Assembly (NCBI GenBank): GCA_900465685.1
Contig: UEGR01000031.1
Span: 671 to 33,532, forward strand
Length of the DNA stretch: 32,862 bases
Source of the DNA: Hyphomicrobiales bacterium
GTDB lineage: Bacteria > Pseudomonadota > Alphaproteobacteria > Rhizobiales > Rhizobiaceae
Direction of reading: 5' to 3'
The number at the start of each line of letters is the position of its first letter. Within the stretch, counting starts at the first letter, position 1. Positions 1 to 12,703 of the stretch are shown here, piece by piece. The notes beneath the pieces were generated by a model. It was not told where the DNA came from and ran no database searches. It was given only the letters and a program-made list of their open reading frames with translations. The translations under genes and the position numbers were made by a program.

Positions 1-49
1 ATTTCCAGCAAAAGTGCGTAGCGGTTTTGCGTAGGATAATGCGTAAAAA
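1..49 (+). repeat. 49-bp dispersed repeat, copy 1 (family B)
   Basis: The first 49 bases are identical to 15441-15489. Within the unit the pentamer GCGTA occurs three times, starting at 16, 29 and 41, and GCAAAA (8-13) is inverted as TTTTGC (25-30). The match breaks at base 50. The copy may be cut by the window edge on its left side. Confidence 0.9.
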
Positions 50-54
50 ATGGA

Positions 55-95
55 TGGAGCGGTTCCACGATTCCGTTCCAACTGGAACCGCTCCA
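55..95. repeat. Inverted repeat / hairpin next to family B repeat
   Basis: A 13-bp arm at 55-67 (TGGAGCGGTTCCA) is perfectly complementary to 83-95, with a 15-base loop. An alternative smaller hairpin, GTTCCA/TGGAAC, sits inside at about 75-88. There is no T-run, so a palindromic repeat element is more likely than an intrinsic terminator. Confidence 0.7.
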
Positions 96-371
96 GCATC
101 TCAGAATCATCTACGACTTTGGTCTGAATTGTGGCGAAGCAGAGCCATTTCCGACGCCAGCGGACGCCGTTTTGTAGTGCACGGTGAATTTCTCCGGTAT
201 TTTTAGAAAAATTGCCCGAAGTTTTCGATATTTTGTTCCAAATTAAATGGATTAGATGCCATTTTTCTGACTTTTCGGGAAATTTTTCGTTATTCGCAGC
301 GATTTGTCATCGAAACAAATGTCTAATCTGCTAGTTTGGCGCGCATTGCCATCATGACAGGAGTATCCGAC

Positions 372-3300
372 GTGACTGCAAAGCAGGATCGGTCGAGCAA
401 AGTTAAGAATTCCAAGGCAAGCAAAGAGGAAAAAAAGGGGGGGAAGCCGAAGGCGCTGGCAGCCTTCTCACAGCTCCTCTTCGAGTGGGCCCCGCCAGAA
501 GATCTGGCTGCTTACGACGCCGAAGCTCTCGACAGTTCTGCCCGCCACGGCTATGCGGCGCTTGAGTCCTACCGCAAGGGCAAGAGCATCATCAGCGTCG
601 ATAACGGTATCGAACGTCACGATCGCCCGGTAAGCGTCATCACCATCGTCAACGACAACATGCCGTTCCTGCTCGATTCCATTCTGGGCGAGCTGAACAA
701 TCACGTCAGCCAGATTTTCATGGTCGTGCACCCGGTTCTCGATATTGCTCGGGAAAAGGATGGACTGGTCATTCTCGGCGAAGCATCGCAGCTCGCACCC
801 GCCAAGGGCGTTGAGCGCGTCAGCCTTGTGCAAATTCACCTCCCCGCGCTTGGCAAGCAGGCCAAGGCCGATCTGACGGACGGGCTGAAGCGCGTTCTCG
901 GTCAGGTGCGTTTTGCCGTCGGCGACTGGAAGCCGATGTTGAAGCGTCTTGATGACGCCATTGTGGATTACAAGCGCGCTTACGAGCTGAACGGCAATGC
1001 CGCCATGCCGGAAGCCATCGCCTTCCTCGAATGGCTGCGCGACGATCATTTCATCTTCCTCGGCATGCGTGAGCTGGCCTTTGAAGGCTCGGGCAAGAAG
1101 CGCAGCCTCGTCGCCATCAAGGAGCCACTTGGCGTCCTTGGCGACAATGAAGTGCGCGTCTTGCGCAAGGATGACGACGACACGGTAACGCCGCGCGAGG
1201 TCACGGAATTCCTCGATAGCAGCGAGCCGCTGATCGTCACCAAGGCGAACACGCTGTCTCTGGTGCATCGCCGCTCCTATCTCGACTATATCGGCGTGAA
1301 GATCTTTGGACCGAAGGGCGAAGCCGTGGGCGAATTGCGCCTCGTCGGCCTGTTTACCTCGGTCGCTTACATCAGCTCGGTTGCCAGCATCCCGTTCATT
1401 CGCTCAAAAGCCGATGCGGTCATCAAGCATCTGGGCTTCAACCGCGAAGACCATTCGGGCAAGGCACTGATCAACGTGCTGGAAGAATATCCGCGCGATG
1501 AGCTTTTCCAGATCGACACGGAAAGCCTGACGGCCAATGCCGAACTCATCCTCGCGCTTGGCGAGCGTCCGCGTGTCCGTGCCATTCCCCGTCTCGACCG
1601 TTTCGGTCGTTTCGCGACTGTGCTCGTCTATATCCCGCGTGATCGTTACGACTCGGTCGTGCGTGAAAAGATCGGCCGCTATCTCGTTGACGTCTATGGC
1701 GGTGACAGCTTTGAATTCCACCCGGTTTTCCTGCAGAACGGCCTGACGCGCGTTCAGTTCGTCATTCGCCGTCACGAACGATCCACCCCGCATATCGACC
1801 GCGAAGCACTGGAAGCGGAAGTCCGCGCCATGGTCCGCACCTGGGAAGATGCGGTGCGTGAAAGCGTGGAAAATGCCGATGCAGGCGTCGTGGCGCTGGC
1901 CGCAAGCTTCCCGCCATCCTACCGCGAAATCTTCACCGCGCCGGAAGCGCTGGTCGATGCCGAGCGCATTGCCGGTCTCAGCCCGGAAGCGCCGCTTTTC
2001 GTGGATTTCTACCGCTATCGCACCGATGGACCAGATGCGGTTTCACTGAAGCTCTATCATCACGGAGCGCCGGTCGTGCTGTCGCAGCGCGTGCCGCTTT
2101 TGGAAAATATGGGCTTCCGCGTCGTCAGCGAACAGACCATCGACCTGCCGCAAGCCGGTAAAGACGGTGCGCCGGTCTATGTTCACGACATGCAGCTCGT
2201 CAACGCCTATGGCGCTCCTGTCGATCTCACAGATGACGGCGAAATGCTGGAAGACGTGTTCCGCACCGTCTGGGACGGCTTTGCCGACAATGACGGCTAT
2301 AATGCGCTGGTACAGACGGCACGCCTGACCGCGCGCCAGATCATGATCCTGCGCTCCTATGGCCGTTATCTGCAACAGGCGGGTATCGCCTATTCGCAGG
2401 GCTTCATCGCAGCCGCGCTCAACCGTTATCCGGAAATCGCCAGCGATCTCTATTCGCTGTTTGATCTGCGCTTCAACCCAGTGGCGAAGCGCCGTGATAC
2501 GGCTGAAAAGAAGCTGATCGACGCCATCGAAACAGCGCTTCTGGGCGTGCCGAGCATCGATGACGACCAGATCCTGCGCCGGTTCCGCAACCTGATTGAA
2601 GCGACGCTGCGCACCAATGCCTATACGCTGGATGGTGACGGCAAGCCGCGCGTGACCTTTGCCTTCAAGCTCAATCCGCGTCTCGTTGACGGACTGCCAG
2701 ACCCGCGTCCGTATCGCGAAATCTTCGTCTACGGCCCGGAAGTCGAAGGCGTGCATCTGCGTTTCGGCGCGGTCGCACGTGGCGGTCTGCGCTGGTCGGA
2801 CCGCGCACAGGATTACCGCACCGAAGTGCTGGGCCTTGTGAAGGCGCAGCAGGTCAAGAATGCCGTGATCGTGCCGGTCGGCGCCAAGGGCGGTTTCTAT
2901 CCGAAGCGCCTTCCAGTGGGCGGTGACCGCAACGCCGTCTTTGAGGCGGGTCGTGACGCCTACAAGGTGTTTATCTCGACGCTTCTTTCGGTGACCGACA
3001 ATATTCACGACAACGATGTGGTGCCGCCGCAAAATGTCGTGCGTCACGACAATGACGATCCTTATTTCGTCGTCGCCGCCGACAAGGGCACGGCCACCTT
3101 CTCCGATACGGCCAATGCCATCAGTCAGGCGCATGATTTCTGGCTGGACGATGCTTTCGCATCGGGCGGCTCCGCCGGTTACGACCACAAGGGCATGGGC
3201 ATCACCGCCCGTGGCGGCTGGGAAGCTGTGAAACGGCATTTCCGTGAATTCGACATGGATATCCAGACCGAGCCGTTTACGGTTGTCGGCGTGGGCGACA

Positions 3301-5162
3301 TGTCGGGCGACGTGTTCGGTAACGGCATGCTGCTTTCCGAGCAGATCAAGCTGGTTGCTGCCTTCGACCATCGCGACATCTTCATCGATCCGAACCCGGT
3401 TCCGGCTGACGGCTTTGCCGAGCGCAAGCGCCTGTTCGAACTGCCGCGCTCGAGCTGGCAGGATTATGATCGTTCGAAGCTGTCGTCGGGTGGCGGCGTC
3501 TACAGCCGCAGCCAGAAGACCATCACACTGTCTGCTGAAGCAGCTGCCGCAATCGGCCTTGCCAAGACCACGGCGACGCCGCAGGAAATCATGACGACTA
3601 TCCTGAAAGCTCAGGTTGATCTTCTTTGGTTCGGCGGCATCGGCACCTATATCCGCGCCTCCAGTGAAACGGATGCACAGGTCGGCGACCGCGCCAATGA
3701 TGCCATCCGCATCACCGGCTCGGATGTGCGGGCCCGTGTGATCGGCGAAGGTGCTAATCTCGGCATGACCCAGCGCGGACGTATCGAATATGCGCTCGCT
3801 GGCGGCCGCAGCAACACTGACGCCATCGACAATTCGGCTGGCGTCAACTGCTCGGACGTTGAGGTCAACATCAAGATTGCGCTGGCTGCAGCCATGCGTT
3901 CAGGCAAGCTGAAGCGCCCCGCCCGCAACAAGCTTCTGGTCAGCATGACCGACGATGTTTCGGAACTGGTGCTGCGCAACAACTATCTCCAGCCGCTGGC
4001 GCTTTCGCTGAGCGAGCGTCAGGGTTTGGCCGAGCTACCTTATCAGGCACGCTTCATGGCGGAGCTGGAAAACCGGAAGCTTCTGGACCGCAAGGTCGAG
4101 TATCTTCCTTCGGATGCGCTGTTGACTGAGCGCCAGAAGGCTGGCCAGCCGCTGACCCGTCCGGAACTCGCGGTTTTGCTGGCCTATGCCAAGCTGTCGC
4201 TCTCCGACGATCTGGTGGCAAGCGCACTTCCCGACGAGCCTTACTTCCAGTCGCTGCTGTTCGGCTATTTCCCGAAGCGCATGGCAAAAACCTATGCAGA
4301 GGAAATCTCCGGCCACCGCCTGAAGCGGGAAATCGTCGCAACCTTGCTGGCAAATGATGTCATCAATCGCGGCGGCATCACCTTCATCAGCCGTCTGGCC
4401 GATACGACGGGCAAGTCGCCTTCGGATATCGTTCGCGCCTATGTCGCCGTGCGTGATGGCTTCGAGATCGATGCGATCTACGACGCCATCGACGCGTTGG
4501 ATAACAAGGTGCCAGGCGATGTGCAGAACCAGTTCTACCATCTCGTTGGCGAAATGTTGCAGGCGACGACAGCTTGGGTTCTGCGCAACGATACGACCCG
4601 CGCAAACCTCACCGAGCTGGTTGGCACCATCGTCAAGGCGCGTGCCGAACTGGAACCACGGTTCGAAGGCCTGATGCCGGAATTCCTGCGCAATGCTGTG
4701 CGTGCCGACAAGGCCGCCTTCGTTGAAAAGGGTGCGCCAGAAAAGCTGGCCCAGCGTCTCGCCAATCTCCAGCTTGCGGGCATCATGCCGGATATCGCGC
4801 TGATCGCGCATCTGGCGGAAGCCGATCTGGTGGCAACGGCCAAGGCCTATTTCGGCGTGTCGGAAGCCTTCCGCATCGGACGCATCGAAGATGCGGCACG
4901 GTCCATTCCCGTCACCGATTATTATGACGGTTTGGCCCTGTCGCGTGCCAGCGAGACCATCACGCAGGCCGCGCGCGGGATCACCATCGCCGCTCTGAAG
5001 CGCTTCGCCAAGGAGAAAGACCCGGCTGTGGCGTGGCTCGATGCGGACGGCGTCCGGATCGAGCAGGTGAGAAACCGCATGGTCGCGCTCACCGAAGGTG
5101 GAGACCTCACCGTCTCGCGTCTGGCTGTTGCTGCGGGACTGATGTCGGATCTGGCGCAGTAA
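372..5162 (+). CDS. gdhB: NAD-specific glutamate dehydrogenase, large (180-kDa) type
   Basis: This encodes a 1,596-residue cytoplasmic enzyme that oxidatively deaminates glutamate to 2-oxoglutarate and ammonium with NAD. It belongs to the large GDH class known from Streptomyces, Pseudomonas and Caulobacter, whose members are about 1,600 residues, so the gene looks complete. The N-terminal half is the regulatory ACT-like part. The catalytic core is central: GAKGGFYPKR near residue 840, VGVGDMSGDVFGNGM near 975 and RVIGEGANLG near 1120. The start is set at GTG 372 because AGGAG (359-363) lies 8 bases upstream. ATG 354 and TTG 336 are in frame but have no ribosome binding site. A strong terminator follows, so the gene is probably monocistronic. 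The symbol is used loosely, as this family is often named gdh or gdhB. Confidence 0.95.
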   Translation: MTAKQDRSSKVKNSKASKEEKKGGKPKALAAFSQLLFEWAPPEDLAAYDAEALDSSARHGYAALESYRKGKSIISVDNGIERHDRPVSVITIVNDNMPFLLDSILGELNNHVSQIFMVVHPVLDIAREKDGLVILGEASQLAPAKGVERVSLVQIHLPALGKQAKADLTDGLKRVLGQVRFAVGDWKPMLKRLDDAIVDYKRAYELNGNAAMPEAIAFLEWLRDDHFIFLGMRELAFEGSGKKRSLVAIKEPLGVLGDNEVRVLRKDDDDTVTPREVTEFLDSSEPLIVTKANTLSLVHRRSYLDYIGVKIFGPKGEAVGELRLVGLFTSVAYISSVASIPFIRSKADAVIKHLGFNREDHSGKALINVLEEYPRDELFQIDTESLTANAELILALGERPRVRAIPRLDRFGRFATVLVYIPRDRYDSVVREKIGRYLVDVYGGDSFEFHPVFLQNGLTRVQFVIRRHERSTPHIDREALEAEVRAMVRTWEDAVRESVENADAGVVALAASFPPSYREIFTAPEALVDAERIAGLSPEAPLFVDFYRYRTDGPDAVSLKLYHHGAPVVLSQRVPLLENMGFRVVSEQTIDLPQAGKDGAPVYVHDMQLVNAYGAPVDLTDDGEMLEDVFRTVWDGFADNDGYNALVQTARLTARQIMILRSYGRYLQQAGIAYSQGFIAAALNRYPEIASDLYSLFDLRFNPVAKRRDTAEKKLIDAIETALLGVPSIDDDQILRRFRNLIEATLRTNAYTLDGDGKPRVTFAFKLNPRLVDGLPDPRPYREIFVYGPEVEGVHLRFGAVARGGLRWSDRAQDYRTEVLGLVKAQQVKNAVIVPVGAKGGFYPKRLPVGGDRNAVFEAGRDAYKVFISTLLSVTDNIHDNDVVPPQNVVRHDNDDPYFVVAADKGTATFSDTANAISQAHDFWLDDAFASGGSAGYDHKGMGITARGGWEAVKRHFREFDMDIQTEPFTVVGVGDMSGDVFGNGMLLSEQIKLVAAFDHRDIFIDPNPVPADGFAERKRLFELPRSSWQDYDRSKLSSGGGVYSRSQKTITLSAEAAAAIGLAKTTATPQEIMTTILKAQVDLLWFGGIGTYIRASSETDAQVGDRANDAIRITGSDVRARVIGEGANLGMTQRGRIEYALAGGRSNTDAIDNSAGVNCSDVEVNIKIALAAAMRSGKLKRPARNKLLVSMTDDVSELVLRNNYLQPLALSLSERQGLAELPYQARFMAELENRKLLDRKVEYLPSDALLTERQKAGQPLTRPELAVLLAYAKLSLSDDLVASALPDEPYFQSLLFGYFPKRMAKTYAEEISGHRLKREIVATLLANDVINRGGITFISRLADTTGKSPSDIVRAYVAVRDGFEIDAIYDAIDALDNKVPGDVQNQFYHLVGEMLQATTAWVLRNDTTRANLTELVGTIVKARAELEPRFEGLMPEFLRNAVRADKAAFVEKGAPEKLAQRLANLQLAGIMPDIALIAHLAEADLVATAKAYFGVSEAFRIGRIEDAARSIPVTDYYDGLALSRASETITQAARGITIAALKRFAKEKDPAVAWLDADGVRIEQVRNRMVALTEGGDLTVSRLAVAAGLMSDLAQ

Positions 5163-5193
5163 ACAGCGACCGGGATTATCGAAAGGGCGGCTT

Positions 5194-5236
5194 GGAGCGG
5201 CGATCTGATTGCATCAGATCGCCGCTCCGGTTTTTT
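5194..5236 (+). terminator. Rho-independent terminator of the glutamate dehydrogenase gene
   Basis: A perfect 16-bp stem (5194-5209 with 5213-5228) has a 3-base loop and is followed by GG and six T. It lies 32 bases after the gdh stop codon. Confidence 0.9.
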
Positions 5237-5241
5237 CTTCC

Positions 5242-5284
5242 GCACATCTTATCCGAAAACCGTTTCACACTTTTCGGGATGTGC
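5242..5284 (+). repeat. 43-bp palindromic repeat, copy A1
   Basis: The outer arms are GCACATC and GATGTGC. Inner arms CCGAAAA and TTTTCGG flank the core ACCGTTTCACAC or a close variant. The same 43-bp unit recurs at 12767, 14712 and 20508. This copy lies between the gdh terminator and the MFS gene. Confidence 0.85.
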
Positions 5285-5363
5285 TTCAAAGCCGCCCTTT
5301 TCATTTCTTGTGAGGTTGCCGCTCGCCGTATAAGCTCCGGCCACATTCGCAAGGGAGTGGCAT

Positions 5364-6746
5364 TTGACCGATCAGGCAGTCAGCGAACGCAGCTACGCAT
5401 CTCGTCGCGGCATATGGGGCTGGATGCTGTTCGACTGGGCGGCGCAACCGTTTTTCACCGTCGTCACGACCTTCGTTTTCGGCCCCTACTTCATCTCCCG
5501 CATGGCGGCGAACCCGGAAGCCGGTCAGGTTGCATGGGGCTATGGCATCGCCGCAGCAGGCTTTGTCATCGCCATTCTGTCGCCAGTTCTGGGCGCTGTT
5601 TCGGACCGTACGGGGGCACGCAAACCCTGGATCGGCTTCTTTGCCGTTTTGAAGATCGTCAGCCTCTCGCTCCTTTGGTTCGCCGCACCGGGTGCGAGCC
5701 TGTTCTGGGTGTTGCTGGCCTTTGCAATCGCCTCGATTGCTGCCGAGTTCTCCATCGTCTTCAATGATTCCATGATGCCGCGCCTCGTGCCGCACGCGGA
5801 TATCGGACGTATCTCCAACATTGCATGGGGACTTGGCTATCTCGGCGGCATGATCGTGCTGATCTTCGTCGTGCTGTTTCTTGCCGGATCGCCGCAAACC
5901 GGCAAAACGATCATCGGCATTGCCCCGCTCTTCGGCCTTGATCCGGCAACCGGCGAAGATGCACGCATCACCGGCCCGCTTGCTGCCCTCTGGTATCTGG
6001 TCTTCGTTTTGCCGATGTTCCTCTTCACGCCGGATTCGGCGCGGGGTGAGCCTCTCTTCAAGGCGATGCGGCACGGTCTTTCGGAACTGAAAGCCACGCT
6101 ACGCGAAGTGCGCCAGCGTTCCGGCATCATGCGTTTTCTCATTGCCCGCATGGTCTACCAAGATGGCGTCAATGCTTTGCTGGCGCTGGGCGGAGGCTAT
6201 GCCGCCGCCATGTTTCACTGGTCGATTACCGAGATCGGCTTGTTCGGCATGATCCTCAATGTGATGGCGATCTTCAGTTGCCTTGCCGCCAGCCGCGTGG
6301 ATACGCGCTTTGGCTCAAAAGCCGTGGTCATCGGGTCGCTGGTGCTGCTGCTGCTCGCGACGCTCGGCATCGTATCGACAGGGCGCGATCACACATTCTT
6401 CGGACTGCTTCCATTTGCGGAAAGTACAGCACAGGGGCTTTTCTCGACGCCAGCAGAACATGCCTATCTGATTTATGGCCTGATGATCGGCGCAGCCTTT
6501 GGCCCGGTACAGGCATCGTCGCGCTCATGGTTTGCGCGCAGCATTCAGCCGGAAGAATCGGGCCGCTATTTCGGCATTTATGCGCTGGCGGGTCGTGCGA
6601 CCAGCTTTCTGGCCCCGTTTCTGGTCGCCACCGTTACGGCCATCAGCGGGTCGGCGGCAATTGGAATGGCGGTGCTGGTGATCTTCTTCGCCGCCGGTCT
6701 CTATCTTACCAAAATGACGCCCTACCCAGCCGAGCGCCCCGCGTGA
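5364..6746 (+). CDS. MFS transporter, UMF1 / Atg22-like family
   Basis: This is a 460-residue inner-membrane protein with about twelve hydrophobic segments. The N-terminus (GWMLFDWAAQPFFTVVTTF) is typical of the UMF1 branch of the major facilitator superfamily, which is related to the yeast vacuolar effluxer Atg22. An MFS loop motif is visible as GAVSDRTGARKPW around residue 75. The substrate cannot be read from the sequence; amino acid or nutrient export is a guess from Atg22. The start is TTG 5364 because AAGGGAG (5351-5357) sits 6 bases upstream, and no nearby ATG fits as well. It converges on glpF, and a hairpin separates the two ends. Confidence 0.85.
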   Translation: MTDQAVSERSYASRRGIWGWMLFDWAAQPFFTVVTTFVFGPYFISRMAANPEAGQVAWGYGIAAAGFVIAILSPVLGAVSDRTGARKPWIGFFAVLKIVSLSLLWFAAPGASLFWVLLAFAIASIAAEFSIVFNDSMMPRLVPHADIGRISNIAWGLGYLGGMIVLIFVVLFLAGSPQTGKTIIGIAPLFGLDPATGEDARITGPLAALWYLVFVLPMFLFTPDSARGEPLFKAMRHGLSELKATLREVRQRSGIMRFLIARMVYQDGVNALLALGGGYAAAMFHWSITEIGLFGMILNVMAIFSCLAASRVDTRFGSKAVVIGSLVLLLLATLGIVSTGRDHTFFGLLPFAESTAQGLFSTPAEHAYLIYGLMIGAAFGPVQASSRSWFARSIQPEESGRYFGIYALAGRATSFLAPFLVATVTAISGSAAIGMAVLVIFFAAGLYLTKMTPYPAERPA

Positions 6747-6773
6747 AAACTGGCGCGAAAATGATCGCGCCAG
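6746..6773 (-). terminator. Hairpin between convergent MFS and glpF genes
   Basis: A 9-bp stem (6750-6758 with 6765-6773) has a six-base loop. Read on the minus strand it is followed by TTTT, so it best suits the end of the glpK-glpF transcript. It may slow transcription from both sides. Confidence 0.6.
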
Positions 6774-6787
6774 CTCCGTGATTTCAT

Positions 6788-7510
6788 TCACATCATGCCA
6801 ACAGCGCTGGCCGCGCTAATGGCAAGCAGAGCGCCAACGATCGGTGCCGCAACGGGCACCCAGGCATAAGACCAGTCCGATCCGCCCTTGCCCGGGATAG
6901 GCAACAAGGCATGTGCGATGCGCGGGCCAAGATCACGTGCCGGGTTGATGGCATAACCTGTCGGTCCGCCAAGCGAAACGCCAAGCGCCCAGACGAGAAG
7001 ACCGACCATCAGAGGACCGAGAACCCCATCGGCTCCAACAGCCTTGGCACCGATGGCGATGACGACGAAAACGAGCACGAAAGTGCCAATGATTTCGGTT
7101 ACGCAATTGGCCGGAATGTTGCGAATTGCCGGAGCTGTGCAAAACACGCCGAGCTTTAACGCCTTATCCGTGGTCGGCTTCCAGTGCGGCAGATAGGCAA
7201 GATAGACAAGCACTGCCCCGACAAAAGCGCCCAGCAATTGCGCGGCGATATAAGGAATGACTTCGACCGCCGGAAAACTCCCCGCCGCATAAAAAGCCAG
7301 CGTGACGGCAGGATTGAGATGGCCAGCAGCGCCCGCCGCAACTGCGACCATCACGCCGCACAGCACGGCCAGACCCCAGCCAACCGAAATAACGATCCAA
7401 CCGGAATTCTGCCCCTTGGATTGCGCCAGAAGTACATTTGCGACGACCCCATCGCCAAGCACGATCAGCACCATCGTGCCGAGAAATTCCCCTAAAAAGC
7501 CACTTGTCAT
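6788..7510 (-). CDS. glpF: Glycerol uptake facilitator / aquaporin (MIP family)
   Basis: This 240-residue membrane channel is expected to let glycerol diffuse into the cell. Six hydrophobic helices are visible, with the two half-helix motifs NPA (residues 66-68) and NPARD (189-193). The Asp after the second NPA is a feature of aquaglyceroporins rather than water-only channels. ATG 7508-7510 is chosen because the hydrophobic MIP start MTSGFLGEFLG begins there. The open frame extends about 35 codons further, but that part is not MIP-like. It lies 121 bases downstream of glpK on the same strand, so co-transcription and a joint role in glycerol use are likely. Confidence 0.92.
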   Translation of the reverse strand: MTSGFLGEFLGTMVLIVLGDGVVANVLLAQSKGQNSGWIVISVGWGLAVLCGVMVAVAAGAAGHLNPAVTLAFYAAGSFPAVEVIPYIAAQLLGAFVGAVLVYLAYLPHWKPTTDKALKLGVFCTAPAIRNIPANCVTEIIGTFVLVFVVIAIGAKAVGADGVLGPLMVGLLVWALGVSLGGPTGYAINPARDLGPRIAHALLPIPGKGGSDWSYAWVPVAAPIVGALLAISAASAVGMM

Positions 7511-7631
7511 AATCTTATCCCGAAAAATCAATGTGCAGAAATCCATCCGGCGGACGCGTAATGCCCACCGGTCTGCCAAAAAAGTTTTGTAATTCTCTGT
7601 TCTGCCTGGCCTCAAAGACCGAGCTTCAGCT

Positions 7632-9137
<1,506 letters not shown>

Positions 9138-9268
9138 GGTATCCTCCCGTCGAATATCTTTCTGTAAAACCTATTCAGTTTACATCAGGTGATGAAACGC
9201 TCCGCCTGTGCCGTGGGCACCCTCCTTCTGATGCAAAGCATGCCCGCATTTGCGCGTCCGCTTACAAA

Positions 9269-9293
9269 CGAATGTAAAACGAAACAATTCGAA
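9269..9293 (-). promoter_or_regulatory. Phased CGAA repeats upstream of glpK, candidate operator
   Basis: CGAA occurs at 9269, 9280 and 9290, that is at steps of 11 and 10 bases, or one helical turn. This lies 132-156 bases before the glpK start. DeoR-family regulators such as GlpR bind repeated TTCG/CGAA-type half sites, which makes an operator plausible. This is an inference from spacing alone. Confidence 0.35.
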
Positions 9294-9300
9294 ACTCAAT

Positions 9301-9337
9301 GAAAACAAAAAGCCCCGAAATTTTTCGTTTCGGGGCT
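9301..9337 (-). terminator. Rho-independent terminator of purH
   Basis: A 10-bp stem (9311-9320 with 9328-9337) has a 7-base loop. On the minus strand it is followed by a T-rich tail. It lies 26 bases beyond the purH stop and in front of the glpK promoter region. Confidence 0.88.
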
Positions 9338-9362
9338 CGTTTTCAGATTGTAAACCAATGAA

Positions 9363-10979
9363 TTAATGGCGGAAATGACGCATCCCGGTCATCACCATGG
9401 CAATGCCATGCTCATCGGCAGCAGCGATCACTTCTTCGTCACGCATCGAGCCGCCGGGCTGAATCACAGCCGTGGCTCCCGCCTGAACAGCCGAAAGCAA
9501 ACCGTCCGCAAACGGGAAGAACGCGTCGGAAGCGACCACACAGCCCTTGGTCAGCGGTTCTGCGAGACCGGCAGCTTCTGCCGCATCTTCTGCCTTACGG
9601 GCAGCGATACGTGCGGAGTCGACACGGCTCATCTGGCCTGCGCCAATACCAACCGTTGCGCCGTCCTTCACATAGACGATGGCGTTCGACTTCACGTGCT
9701 TGGCGATGCGGAAGGCGAACTTCATGTCGTTCAGTTCGGCTTCGCTCGGGCTGCGCTTGGTCACGACCTTGAGGTCGAGATCATCGACAACGCCGTTGTC
9801 GCGCGACTGAACCAGCAAGCCACCGGCAACCGTCTTCGCGGCAATGCCCTTTGCGCGCGGATCAGGAAGGCCGCCCGTCACCAGCAGGCGCAGGTTCTTC
9901 TTGGCGGCAACGATGGCCTGTGCGCCCGGCGTTGCATCGGGAGCGATGATGACTTCCGTGAAAATCTTGACGATTTCCTCGGCGGCTTCTTCATCCAGTG
10001 TCTTGTTGAGCGCAACAATACCGCCAAAAGCCGACACCGGATCGCAGGCCAATGCCTTCAGATAGGCATCCTTGATAGATGCGCCTTCCGCCACGCCGCA
10101 CGGATTGGCGTGCTTGATGATGGCGACGGCAGCCGTGCGCGCCGGGTCGAACTCGGCAACGAGTTCGAAAGCTGCATCGGTATCGTTGATGTTGTTGTAG
10201 GAAAGCTGCTTGCCCTGAAGCTGGGTTGCCGTGGCAACGCCCGGGCGCTTTTCACCGGAGAGATAGAAACCAGCGGTCTGATGCGGGTTTTCACCATAGC
10301 GCATGACCGAATGCAGCTTGCCTGCAACCGAGCGCCAAACCGGCGTTTCTTCTTCGATGGCTTCAGCGAACCAGTTGGAAATCGCCGCGTCATAAGCCGC
10401 AGTGCGCGAGAAGGCCTTGGCAGCAAGCTTCTTGCGGAAAACGAGCGGCAGCGAACCGCCATGCTTCTCAAGCTCGGTGACCACTTCGTCATAATCTGTC
10501 GGATCGACGACAGTTGCGACATAAGCGTGGTTCTTGGCCGAAGCGCGGATCATCGCCGGGCCGCCAATATCGATATTCTCAACCGTGGTGTCGTAATCGC
10601 CGCCCTGGAAGCGGACTTCCTCAAACGGATAGAGATTGATCACGGCGAGATCGATGCCGCCGATCTTGTGCTCTTCCATTGCGGCAACATGTTCCGGGTC
10701 GTTGCGCACGGCGAGCAGACCGCCATGGACTGCCGGATGCAGCGTCTTGACGCGCCCATCCATGATTTCGGGAAAGCCGGTGATTTCGGAAACGTCACGA
10801 ACCGGAATGCCTTCTGCGGCAATGGACTTGGCCGTACCGCCGGTCGAGAGGATCTCGACGCCATGCGCATGAAGCGCCTTGGCGAATTCGATCAGGCCGG
10901 TTTTGTCGGAAACGGAAAGGAGGGCGCGGCGCACCCGATGAAGATCGGGAGCGGGAATATGCTTTGAGCTGACAGCCAT
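9363..10979 (-). CDS. purH: Bifunctional AICAR formyltransferase / IMP cyclohydrolase
   Basis: This 538-residue enzyme carries out the last two steps of purine synthesis: formyl transfer from 10-formyl-THF to AICAR, then ring closure to IMP. The N-terminal MGS-like cyclohydrolase domain begins with [13 protein letters not shown] near residue 17. The transformylase domain follows from about residue 150 and contains NYNNIND-like and KHANPCG motifs. Length fits the family (about 530). ATG 10977-10979 has only a weak purine-rich site upstream. A terminator follows the gene, and the upstream mmsA has its own terminator, so it appears to be a single-gene unit. Confidence 0.96.
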   Translation of the reverse strand: MAVSSKHIPAPDLHRVRRALLSVSDKTGLIEFAKALHAHGVEILSTGGTAKSIAAEGIPVRDVSEITGFPEIMDGRVKTLHPAVHGGLLAVRNDPEHVAAMEEHKIGGIDLAVINLYPFEEVRFQGGDYDTTVENIDIGGPAMIRASAKNHAYVATVVDPTDYDEVVTELEKHGGSLPLVFRKKLAAKAFSRTAAYDAAISNWFAEAIEEETPVWRSVAGKLHSVMRYGENPHQTAGFYLSGEKRPGVATATQLQGKQLSYNNINDTDAAFELVAEFDPARTAAVAIIKHANPCGVAEGASIKDAYLKALACDPVSAFGGIVALNKTLDEEAAEEIVKIFTEVIIAPDATPGAQAIVAAKKNLRLLVTGGLPDPRAKGIAAKTVAGGLLVQSRDNGVVDDLDLKVVTKRSPSEAELNDMKFAFRIAKHVKSNAIVYVKDGATVGIGAGQMSRVDSARIAARKAEDAAEAAGLAEPLTKGCVVASDAFFPFADGLLSAVQAGATAVIQPGGSMRDEEVIAAADEHGIAMVMTGMRHFRH

Positions 10980-11096
10980 AGGAAACGGTCTCTTCGTTGC
11001 TGAAGCGTTTTGCGTTCAGGAAAGGGGACAGCGTCGCCGTAGCACAGTCGGACAAGGAATCCTACCGCAAAAGACCGGAAACCACCGGCGAAAGAA

Positions 11097-11121
11097 AAAC
11101 CCCGCCTTGAAGGCGGGGTTT
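11097..11121 (-). terminator. Rho-independent terminator of mmsA
   Basis: Arms AAACCCCGCC (11097-11106) and GGCGGGGTTT (11112-11121) enclose a 5-base loop. On the minus strand the stem runs into a T-rich tail. It lies 18 bases past the mmsA stop codon. Confidence 0.88.
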
Positions 11122-11138
11122 CGTTTGCAAACTAATGG

Positions 11139-12635
<1,497 letters not shown>

Positions 12636-12703
12636 CGAGAAACCTCCCTGATTACCATTTATGAGGACACACCTTGCCCTCATCGTTGTATCTATCCTGA
12701 CTC

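Larger units (their letters stand above)
1..371. other. Intergenic region upstream of the glutamate dehydrogenase gene
   Basis: No gene is seen in this stretch. It opens with the 49-bp repeat at 1-49. A hairpin follows, with 13-bp arms at 55-67 and 83-95. The remaining 200 or so bases are AT-rich and run up to the GTG start at 372. No convincing sigma-70 promoter could be placed, although the promoter for the dehydrogenase must lie here. The hairpin could be a terminator for a gene left of the window or part of a palindromic repeat element. Confidence 0.6.

Noticed and set aside
2043..3371. Long open frame (442 codons) on the minus strand opposite the glutamate dehydrogenase gene
   Set aside because: Its protein is His/Arg-rich without a recognisable domain. 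It is a by-product of GC-rich codon use in the real gene on the other strand.
9366..10967. 533-codon plus-strand open frame opposite purH
   Set aside because: It lies fully antisense to an unmistakable purH, has no ribosome binding site and shows no domain.
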